A stretch of DNA of 64,000 nt, from positions 1-64,000 of the forward strand of contig SSNU01000792.1 in the NCBI GenBank assembly GCA_012064415.1, given 5' to 3'. The stretch comes from Gyrodactylus bullatarudis. Taxonomy: Eukaryota; Platyhelminthes; Monogenea; Gyrodactylidea; Gyrodactylidae. Numbering within the stretch: the stretch's first letter is position 1; every line of letters begins with the position of its first letter. The notes beneath the pieces are model-generated. The model saw only the letters and a list, made by a program, of their open reading frames with translations, made no database searches and was not told the DNA's origin. Shown here piece after piece: positions 33,401-45,400 of this stretch. Both the position numbers and the translations under genes were made by a program.

Positions 33401-36400
33401 TATCCTGGATCCATCTATAAATTAGCTCCTGAAAATTGGGGGGGGGCCTATTTCAAGTATCACTTCCTTGCTAAATGACAGATTTCACGTCTCGAGTTAT
33501 TATTCAGTCTCAAATTATTCTTTCTTGATTTATTTATTTAGCATGAGGTTGGGAGATTTTGACTTTTGATTGTGTTTTTTTTCAGTTATAACCCCTCCCC
33601 CAATTATTTTGGTAGAGAAGATCTTCATTAGATGATTGCATATTTGAGTTTGCCTCATTTCTGTTTATTTATTTTTGTGGATAAGGCAAAGAGTTCTACT
33701 TTACCTTTTTCTAGGTTTACAAATGGTAAACCAGCCTTGATCACATTTTGAAGATACTCGAAAACCAACCAATTTTTCTAGGGAATTTTCATTTCAATTT
33801 CAAAAATTTGTTTTTTTTCTCGGTTAATATTTCGTATTAATCTTGATTTATTCATGTTTTGTAAAAAGTTATCACAATACCAAATTACGACTCTATCATA
33901 ATTAATTTCTGTATTTTTCCCTCTAGCCTCTAGATAATAAATTGATCAGCACGAAAATATCGGTAAGTTGATTGATGTTTTGAATAATTGTCTGACTACA
34001 TTATCGAAAAAGTATAAATCTATAGAGTGTAATATGAATTCCTTTCAGTTTATAAGATGGTTTAGTTCTTGACCTCTATTATTTGTCTGAATGAGAGATA
34101 CTTGATATCTGAAAGAGGCATTGGAGGCATTAAAGTTGTTTGTTTTTTAAAGTCTATGACTTATTCTCTCTCTTGTCTTTTGCAGTTGACAATTATCCAT
34201 GATAATGAACCAGATAATATCATCCTACTGTGGTCAAAGGTTGCCGAAGCCATGTACTTTGATGTTCATTTGATATCACTGAACTTTGATAAGCTGAACA
34301 AGTCAATTGACGAGAATCTCCTAAAGGCCAATGAAAAACAGACAAATCAATTTCATGAGCCAACCTCCTCGTCAACACTAAATGCAATCAGTGTACCGAG
34401 TAATCCTTTTAGTAATAGTTCTACAACTGCTGTTCCGGAAATTCCTAATGCCCAGCCAAAGAAGAATGCCAATATTTTGTTGTTACAAAACCAAATTTAC
34501 TCCAACGTTCTCACTATCCAGGATGTTCTTGCTGAAAAAGTACGTTCATAAAGTAAAGTATAAATTTTGATTTGGCACCAAATTCAAATCGGTTGAACTT
34601 TGAGCTGAAAGATTTTATTCATGGAGCGGTGGTTAAAAACAACAAGTTTTTCCCGATCAGACAAGAATTTTTTGAAATTTCATTGATTTTCAAGAAGTGA
34701 AAATATAATAATCAAGAAATTGAAGTCGAACTCCTAAACTGTAATGAGATCATTTCTTAGATCAGATTCAGCCTGTTTGATTTTATTTTTTAATCAATAA
34801 AAGTTTTGGCGTCAAATCGAAATTTGAAAAATGACCTCCTATAATTAATTAAGTCAGCAGAATATATTTTATTCTTCAAATGCTCAAAGTAGGCAACTTG
34901 ATTTCTAGGAATTTAAAAACAGAGAAAATTTGAGATTCACAGATTGCCAACTTAGATTTATTATACTTGAGAATTACTTGGTTCTTTTTATTTCATATTT
35001 TTCAAATTTTTCACTTCTAAAAACGTACGTTCAAAATATATTATTCCTTTAACCTTCAACGTGTACCTTGGTCTCTTTATTCAATTCAAGGCTTATTGTA
35101 TTTGATAATTACACGCTTTTTGTGATATCTTTAATAAATTTTAAAGTCATTTTAATGTGATTTTTCCACGAGTACAGTTTTAATGAGTTACATTTATCAG
35201 TATTCTTGTTCAATGCTTTATAAATGCATGAGGACTCACATTTTCGTCAAGAATTTTCAAAACAAGTGAATAACTACAGCTGCAATAAGAATACAAGACA
35301 TTAACTATTCGATAGAGAAGCATCTTTCAGTTCACTTTTGTTTGAGTACCTTCTTCATCTTTTGGATAAAATTTTCAGTTGGATTTTTCCATACTCTGGC
35401 CCCACTTGAACATATAATCCCATTCATATCTCAATTATCTGTCTCCTTTCATTTGGTTCATTTCAATTCCAATCTCCGGACTATTGGATTTCTTTCTTTT
35501 CCTCGGTTTCCTATGATAAATTGTATTTCTTTCAATCCTCATGAAGCATTTCTAATCGATTGGAATGGTTCACTTTCCTTTTTAGAATTTTTGTCTTTCG
35601 AACCTCATTACCCTTTATGCTATGAAAACATCACTTCATTCTGTAAAAGTGTAAATTCATCCCTAAATTCACTATAGTAAATACTCCCTCTCTCCCTGTG
35701 TCTAACTTGAAGGTTGGAACAAAGATGAAAAAGTTTTTATTTATTAGACACATCCTTAGTAAAGATAATTTATGAGATTTCTCTGTATGAGAATAGCTAT
35801 GGTGTAGTACAAGATACAAGCTAATTTTGTTATAATGTAGAAACTCGGTTTCCACATTGATCATTTTATTAACTCTCAAAGTCCCACAGTGATAGTTCTA
35901 TCACACATCATTTTAGCAACTCATTCAAGCCTCAGAAAATACTTCGTTTGCTCCCCATTCGATAGGAAATTTATTCATCTCCTGGAATACGCCAAGATCT
36001 CAGCTTTATCATTCGTCAAACTCGTGCTATACTAATTTAGAGAGAGTTAATTTTTGTTTAAAAGGATTTTTTTGAAAACCTACTTCCCAGTGTCATAGGT
36101 AGAAAGTAAGATAACTTTCATCGACTAATCATACCTGTAGAGTTCGAATATGCAATCGCCTGAAATCTATCTGCTAAAGCTACAAGAATAGCCTGTTTTT
36201 GGATCAAAAAATGATCCATTTTTGATCGACAACTTCTGAACCAAAAATAATTGCATTGAAACAACTGTAGATTCGTAATCAGCGTATACACAAACTAAAG
36301 GATAGGCAAAATACTGAATCCGAGTCATGAAAAAAAATTCTCTGGGACTTAAGGGTTAATTTCTATCCTAGTATGACTATATAGAGTAGCAAATATTGAA

Positions 36401-39400
36401 ATGCCTATTTATTCATATATCCTATGAAAATTCAAATGAAAAAAAGTGTATTTTGAAATTAAAAAATAGTTTTTCGATTCGATAAACTTGGTGATTTTTC
36501 GAAGATTTCACTTTGTCAAAAAACTCTTCGTATCTTGCATTATATATGGTATATGCTCGATGTTTAATTTCAGGTAGATTTCAGGGAGAATCGTGAATGA
36601 AATTATTGATTTTACCTGAATTTAAACTGGAACATGTTTTTAACTAGTTAATTCTATGATTCCCTAAATCACGGTTCTATTTGTAACATATACACTGATT
36701 TTAGTTTCTACATTGGTCGTAACATGTTTATTTATTTAGAGGCTTTTATTTTAACTACAATTTTTTTAAAATTGGACATAAAAAATAATATCGTTTCAAG
36801 ATATTGTGACTTCCTCAATCAAATATTCAAATTTGTTACATATCTATTTGAGTAGGCCAAATTTTTCAACTTTTCCCAGCCTTAATCTCAAGATTATCAA
36901 AAACTAAGCATTTTTCCTATAAACCATACGTTTTCGAGTTTGTTCTGATATAAAAAACCTCGATTGAAGATGACAATTTTTGAACACGCGCCAAGATTTT
37001 TTCAATGAATTTCACTACGAGAAAGGATAAAATTGAGATTTTTGAATAGTTTTTGCAACATTTTGAATAAAAATAGGGCTCATAATAAAAATTGAGTGTT
37101 CTTTCACATGTCGGAAGAAAGTCCCAGGAAATTTGGTAAATTCTGATGATTTTAGGGAAAACGGGATTTTTCTATATCAGAACATGAAAAATTTTCATTT
37201 TGATTTTCAAAAAAAATGTGTTTTTCATGGTTAAAACATAAATTTTTGATGAAGGCATAGAACATTGTACGGGGAAAATAAAATTTTGTATTACCCTAAT
37301 ATCTATAATTAATTAGACTATGGAAAGTGTTATGAGGAATATAATTTTTCAAAATTTTTTTCTTCTGAGACATGTTGTATTAGCGCGTCTCATTTTCGTA
37401 CCGACTTTTCCGCTAGATTTATGAATTCTGAGCACTATTTTGTAGTGAGACATGTTTTTCGAAAATGCTTCCCCACTATAATGTCAGAAAAGGGAGATGC
37501 CAGCCTTCATGTTTCAGGGTTTTATAGCTTTGTACTTAAATTTCAGCCAGTGAGATTATCTTTTGGGAATGGAAATTTTATGAGGCCTAGAGGTAATCTC
37601 TTGCTTTCACAGTTTGAATATTTCTTCCATGAGATTTCTCACAATTCCATCATCTTCCCACAACATACATTTGCTTGCTGTTCAATTAAAATTGAACACA
37701 TCCGGTACTCTAAGTAAGAGGGGAGACTCTCGAAAACACTCATCGATTTTTCCATCATTAGTTTCAAAAAGGCCTATCCAACTAAAAAGCTAGTTGACAT
37801 GAATAATTTTCTATTTCTGACAAAAACTTGATATTTTAACCCTATTGTTCCACCAGTGAGTGATATTTTGAACTGAAAGATACTTGAAGGAAAGGAAATT
37901 TATCAAGCTACAAAAATATTTATAATTCATAAAGATTGCTTTTCACTGATGCTAACCGAAACCACTTGAAGAAGGATGATATTTTGAAAAATTTTTAAAA
38001 TATTTAGAACCAGTTTAGAAGATAACTGGTTTTAGAGCCAAAAAATGCCTACTTTAAGCACTATTATCTTTCTAAATGATAAGTCGGCTCTCAGAAAGTA
38101 ATTCAGATTCGGAATCAACATAATTATTTTGGTTACGAATTTTCTAAAAGGTTCAATGAATTTTCATTTCAGAAAATTTCCGACCCTTGGATTAAAACTA
38201 TTTCAAGCAAACATTTTAGCATAAATATAATGCCCAGTCAAGTTAATTATTCAATTTTGCTAGTTTTTCGAAGAACACGAGTGCTCTTTTGAGGATTATT
38301 TAATTAATTAATTTCCAAGGTGTAAAATAATATCCAACACAATTTAATACAATTCTTCACTCTAGTTATCTGGTACCACTGTGGAAATTGTCCTTATCGA
38401 CATGAGAAATTCAAAATACGATCAGATTACACATTCGATATGTCATTACTTCAGAATCCTCTATCCATCTGGATCCGATGTTGTTCTCGTTGCCTTGATA
38501 TCCAAAGTCACAAGTGGTGGGTAAGTTGTGGTTACATTTTGATTGGCTGTTGTGAAAATTATCTTGGACGTTTTTATACTTTTCGGAACTTGACAATGTT
38601 AAATTCTTTATACGGGAGTATTTTTTTCTATTTCTTTCCTCTTAAAAGTATCCAAGATTTGTAAATTTTTTGTAAATCTCGACCTAGTCGAAAAAAAGAA
38701 AGAAAAAAAATTCAGGAGAATTTTAATGAAGATGAAAGTTTTTAGTCTTCAAAAGCAATTTTCACTATCACTCTCGGTAATATAGAAAAAACTTTTTAGT
38801 TTAACCTAAAAAAGAACCTCTTCTATTATTCTAAGAACACGCTACATTGTTGAGTGTATAGAGAATGAAATTTAACTAGGTTACACAAACCCCCTCATAT
38901 TATCATTGCTAGACTATGAATATATAGTCAAGAATTTTTATTTTATTCCACAGAATCAAGTGTCCGAATGACTCGATCCCCTCAGAGATCATATCTAACG
39001 GTTTCAATAAAGTGAGTTAGTTCATCCTGAAACCGTACTAGATTAATCCTCCTTGCTCTTTTCTTAGTATTTTGTATCCAGCAATAATCTCAGTTCAATA
39101 GTGCGAGAATTGTTCATTTTCAATTGTAACGAGATATCGTATTTGAGAAAGTTGCGTAATCAGAGCAACCTGATGTTATACCGAACAAACCCCGTTATCA
39201 ATCCAACACCATCAGTTACTACATTTACAAGTGAGCTTAATTATATTTTTTGGTGATAATGTATTTGATAAGCTAATTTCTGTATTGTCATCACCCGCAT
39301 TTTGTACAGAATTGAAAAATTTGAAGTTGAAGCTTTGTTCCCTTCCTTTTTAAGATGCCTGGTCACCGCTGTATCTTTCTCAAGATGATCATTCCCTCTG

Positions 39401-42400
39401 GTTAATAACTTTCTAACTGTACGACGTATATATGTAGATGAACAAAGTTTATGTTGGTAATTGTGATTGTTTCCTATTCAGTCAGTAGAAGTTGCTTATT
39501 GCTAGAAAATTCTGACATAAATTGTTTCTCGAGTGTAAAAGTTTGCTGGAGTATCTTTCTCCTACATGAAACTAACCCAGCAGTATCAGAGTCCTTGACG
39601 TTTGGGTCACACTCGCTCAAGCTAACCAGACTGAATTGAGAAGAAACGAGTATATAGATGAGAAATATTCGTTCTTTGACTATAAGCCTCTAGAGAAGAT
39701 CTCTCCTTAGACTATTTTTAACGACATTCAATCTAGCATTCACATACTAACCATTTCTCTTTTGCATCTGAAAAAATTAGATTTGGATCGCTTAAATCAT
39801 TTCAGTTGATCAATTTTATATCTCTCTCTCTCTCTCTCTCTTGCATGAAACTAAGCCAGCTGAAGCCCTGGAAAAAATTGAAATTAAATAAATCGTATGA
39901 ATTTCTGTGTAAAAAAATCAAAATGTGAATTTTACTCTCTCCCCATACCTTCTGTGTTTAACGAAGTGTTTTAATCATATAACATATTGATTACCGGAAA
40001 TGTCTGTGATAAAGCATATATCTATAATCTCCCTCTATTTTCCGATAGAACTATCAAGACTAGTAGGCATTGTTTCATGCTATAGAGCATGTCTTTTCGT
40101 TGAACTCTCACTACGTAATTACTAGGAATGTAACGAATTTTTACCTTTTTTAAAATCAAATTTTTCCGTGAAATTTTCGCTTATAACTTTGGTAACAATG
40201 ATGTGTGAGATCTAAAATAACTGAAAATTCCTTTGCAATCCCATGCATAATCGTGCATTGCCTATTTCCCCTAAATTCTCTTGTGCACTTGAAGCCTTAT
40301 CAGCAAAAAAGACATTCGAAATTTTAGTGAAAAAATAGTTAAAACTCATTGATTGTAGTGTATCAGCCCACGGTGCTTCTTCTTCATGATCTTTCCAAGT
40401 TCCTTTGGACCTGTAAATGGTATAAGATTGCGAGCAACAATGATCTTTCTCCATGAATCAGACAGGGCTTGAAGGTTTCCCAATAAGAAGAGAAAATTTC
40501 GAGCCCCAAGATTGTTTGTATATCTAATCGTTGATTTTGTATCTAAAACTAACTAGTTTCGATTCACGCTTTACCCTGAGATATTTACTGATACAAGAAA
40601 AATAAAGGGAATCAAGTTCTTTAGTATACATTCTGTGTGGTTGAAAGACTACTTTTGATATGTTGCTAGAATCTTTATGAGAATTACCTATTTCAAAATC
40701 GAATGGTACCTGTTTTACTTTTTTTCTGAGCTAAACCCTTGTCAGATAAATGATCATATTATCTCTTTATTTGATTCAGACTGTTTCTAAAGCGTTCTGA
40801 GAGTTTTTGATTAATCCAACAAAAATTCTAAGCTTGAAAGCCTCTATAACTTGAGTAAAACACTTCTCTTATCACATAGAGAGAAAGATTATGATTTGCG
40901 TTGTGACTTCCATTATTAATATTTGAAAAATTAGAAAAAAGATATATATTAGGGCCATATGTACATTTCACAAAGCATCATCAGTGGCAATACTTTAAAA
41001 ATGATAAAAGTTAAGAATTCATTAAAATAATATTTTACAAATTATGAAAGAAATAGTAAATGTCAAAGAAGAATATAATGTAAGCTCAAAAAACACCAAA
41101 ACTCTCCAAAAAGTAGCAACAGTGGAGAGAAAAGTGAAAAAGCTCACATAGGCCAAGGTAGTTGAAGATTATACGAATAGTTTTTTTGAACACATAAGTT
41201 TGGTTTATATCTATTTATGAAGAATTTCTCCTTCACCCAAACGTCTGTACTGTCATCCCCTGCATTTTTGTATAAAATAGAAAAGTTTGAGATTGAAGCT
41301 TCATGCCCTTCCTGTCTTAGATGCCTGGTCACCGCTGTGTCTTTCTTAAGATGATCGTTCCCTCTAGTTGACAGCTTCCTAATTGTACGTCCTATATAAG
41401 AAGATCCGCAGTCACATTGGAATTTATAAATCAATAGAGTTTTTTCTTCAGGTTTCAGTAAATCTTTATGAATTAGGTTAAACAATCTCTGAGTTTTAAA
41501 TACAATTTTCAATTGTATGTTGTTATAATGTTGATTGATGAGATCAGTTAACTTTCTCATTAAATCATTACTAAAACCATCTCCTTTGAAATTAAGTTTC
41601 ATGAAAATTTTGGTCTTCTCCACTTCATCTGTGTTTTCAACGACATCTCTATCATCTGACAAGTTGATAAATTTGTCCACAAATTTATTAGGATAACCGT
41701 TTTCCAATAAACTCGACTTCATGTTCTCTATTTCTTTAGGTATTTCCTCTGGACTTGCTATCCTTCTTATCCTCTTTCCTAGGCCAATTACTAAACCCAC
41801 TTTATGTGAAACAGGACTAAAACTGGCATAATGGAGATATTTACCATTGTCAGTCTTTTTCTTGAAAATGTTTCTTTGAATTGAACCATCTTCTTTCCTA
41901 GTCAGTTTCACATCTAGGAAGCTTAAAATATCATTAGATTCTTTTTCCATGGTAAACTTTATATTTGGATGAACAGAGTTCATCTTTAAGAAAAAATCAT
42001 CCGATGATACGTTAGGTTTCATCAAAATAAAAGTGTCATCGACATATCTGATGTAAACATCAGTAAAAGAATTTATTGTTTCAGACATTTTATTTAGTTC
42101 TAACCAGCCTAAGAAGATATCAGCTAAAAGAGGACTAAGAGGTGAACCCATAGCTATCCCATCTTTTTGGATGAAAACTTTGTTTTGAAATGATAGAGGA
42201 ACATTTATACAACAGATCCTTATAAGGTCTGTTATTTCTTTACTCTGCATTTCAAAACCACCCTGTTCATCGACAAAAGAACTGATAATAGTAAGGGTTT
42301 CTTCTATTGGTACATTAGGAAATAAAGAACTAACATCTAATGAAATCATCTCTTTTGAACCTATGTTTAAATTCTTAATTTTATCAACAAATGAAAAAGT

Positions 42401-45400
42401 ATCCTTAACAACATATTTAGCATAGTATTCATGTATTGGTTTTAAAATATCTATCAACCATTTAGCTAAATTATGTTGTGGACATGACGACATGTCCAAG
42501 ATCGGCCGGATTGGGAAAATCTCAGGAACAATCCCATCAGTTATCTTATGTGTTTTTGGATGTAGATATAATCTAGACATCCCAGTATGTTTCTTAGTTA
42601 TGAAATTCCTAGTTCTATCAGAAATTATATTTCTGTCAAATAGTCCCTTAGCTATTTTATTCATGGAACGTTCCATGGATTCCATTTGTTTAGTATATGA
42701 AAATCTATCTTGCCCAGTGCTATGAAATTTACTCTCATCAGAGAGGAAATCTAACCCTGCCTTATACTAATCATCCTTATACATAATTACTATCCCTTTA
42801 CCCTTGTCAGGTTTTGTTAAGAATATGTTTTCATTAGATTTAAGTTCTTTTAGTGCTACAAAATGTTTCTTAGAAAGTAAACTAGATTTTAAAGGTTTAC
42901 GATCAAAACTTCTATAGATAGACAACAGATCAAGTTTGAACTTCTCTGTATTTGAGTCGTCCTTCCGATTGTTAGTTAAACCCAGTTCATAGACTAGACG
43001 TTCAAAGGCTGCTTTATCTTCAATTTCATTTTTACGTTTGGGGATACAAAAATTATTAATATAGTCAGAAATTCCGAGAGTTGATCGGCGAAATTAATTC
43101 TACAGTTAGTCAGCTGGAAATATTATTTTCGACAATAGGACTTGACATATTTATCATTTGACTTGAATTAGTTACTCAAAATCTGTCACAATTCACGCAG
43201 ACTTATCTATCAAGATTCAAGAAAGTTTCCATCACCATAACTACAGAGGATGTTGTAGTCCTGAGGAAGAAACAGAAAACTTACTCTCTCTAATCCCTGC
43301 TGCCCAGGAAGATTCTTTAATTATTTTTTCACTGAATATATATAAAGAGATTGAATAATTCATTATACCTTTTTCTCAAGCAATCTATCTTTTTTTAACT
43401 AACAGAATAATAACACTGATTCCATGGAAGGTAAACTAATAAAATGATACCAAAAGTCCCCCACCACCTAATATGATTACTAATTATAGGACATCTTCCA
43501 TGTCCTTCTCTATTACATGATTCATTGTTCAAATCTTATTGGTCAAGGAAATTAATGTCTTTTCATTGGCTGACTATAATGTTATACACACACAATTCGA
43601 GTATAGATTACTAATTAATTGATCGTCTTTAGCAGTATTATTATTATCATCATACATGCAACAATTTGTTATTAATTCTTGTTATTCTCTGTAGATAAGG
43701 AAGGATTCCCACTGGATGAGAACAGCCAAATACCTGACTTGAAAACAACCAACCTTCAGAATTCCTCGCCCTCTGGGTTAGCCTCAACTTCAGAAAGGAT
43801 GAAAACTATTCTTGAAGTGAGTACTCATTAGTTTGTGGATGTGCGCAGTTTTACATCCTAAATTTGAGCCATAAAAATTAAAAGCCATAACTATTTATAA
43901 TTGTTTTATAATGAAGAAATCATTGTAAGGATTTAGAATTAAAAGGGTATTTTACGATATTTGACGATGTATACTACCAAAGATGTATACTTGGATTATT
44001 TCCAAATGCTCTCAGAATTTCAGAAGTACTAGACAGGATCCATTTGTAAGCTGTAACATTCTGAGACATGGGTTAATCCATTATCAGATAAGACATGGAA
44101 TGAAATAATTCTAGATAATCTATATGACAGATATAAAATCTTCTGATTGGTTTAATCAGATTTGAGCACATGAAAGGGCCTAATTTTGGCCAGACTGAAT
44201 TTCCCTCTTCGTGTCAACAAACTTTAAGTAGTAAATGTTTATTTTGGCTTACAAGACTCCTACAATTACTGAAAATTGAGCTGAGATCATTCATTCTGAT
44301 AGAATTTCGAACCCAAAGGGTACAAATCTGAATAAAACTCCCGATCTTAGTCCCTCTGAATATGAATGATCGAATGTTTGCTTTTCTAATTTATCTACTC
44401 TCATGCCCCATTCCAATCGAGACATAAATTCACTACAGTATTATTCATTGAATCTGAATTAAGCAACTGTAGATGTGTTTTGCTACCATTTCCCATAAAC
44501 TTTTCCATGGTTACATTTTAACTCATCCTCTTTTAGATGTTAGATGATGTAACTTTTCTTAACATATTAAAAATATATCCACTACTAGCACCCCCCCTCT
44601 CTTATATATATACAAGAATGTAGTGAGAAATACAAACCAAGAGTTATAAATTATCCTGTACGCATAAAACTCTCTATTCTCATATCAAGATCATGGAGTA
44701 TCCCATTTCTCTCTATTCCCATCATATTATGTAATTCACATTGTTATTTGAGTCTGTTTTATCAGAAATAATGGAGGCTATCGATTTACAACTGACTATT
44801 TTTCAATCTCTCGAATAGCCTGCCCCAGTTTACCTGTCCCGTTCAGCATTCTCTAAGCAACTTTAGTTATTTTAATTTTCTCTTTTTCTCAGCATGTAAA
44901 AAATAAACTCAATTTTTACATAAAATTTGAAATACTGCAAAAACCTTTTAAAAGTACATCAGAAAAAAACCCGAAGCTATGTAGTTTTGTAGAAAATAAA
45001 TGGTTTGTTTTTTAGTCACCAAAATGAGATCACTAGAGTTGAAAAGGATATTAAGATGTGATAATGATATGACTTTTCCCCATTGAAACAACTCATCAAT
45101 CTTTGGCTGTTACTTTTTTACAACTTTTAGGAACTCTCCCTCTTTTTTTCCAACTACCCACATCATCAAAAAAAGTGAAGGGGGGAAGTTAAAGAAAGTC
45201 AACTCTGTATCTTTTTCTCTCTATCATGCTTATTTCAGTCTGTCCCAAATGACAAATGATTTGGCCAGGAGAAAAATATATAGATGAATTGCTTTCCAAT
45301 CAAGGAAAAGGGAGAAGAGAATTTGCATAATCTTCTTCTATTGATATTTATTTGTCTGACTTAATTAAAGAATCTCCCCTTCTCACTACCCAGTCTTCTT

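Larger units (their letters stand above)
34540..38365. other. PDE8 intron 4
   Basis: About 3.8 kb. It contains a diverged family E fold-back (34560-34850), the complete TTAA MITE (35873-36355), a family D fragment (37418-37465) and a lone family E end near 37793. The open frames at 35342-35677 and 37421-37717 lack any recognisable feature. Confidence 0.5.

Noticed and set aside
34069..34551. A 160-codon plus-strand open frame taken as one gene
   Set aside because: Only 34186-34539 is coding, as a PDE8 exon. The first 39 codons are intron ending in a TTTTGCAG acceptor, and the last codons pass through a GTACGT donor.
35342..35677. 111-codon open frame in PDE8 intron 4
   Set aside because: Composition is T-rich and Phe/Leu/Ser-heavy as expected from non-coding AT-rich DNA, with no motif and no promoter or poly(A) context.
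39277..39440. A possible additional PDE8 exon just after exon 7
   Set aside because: The sequence aligns on the opposite strand to the GIY-YIG end of the nearby Penelope-like element.
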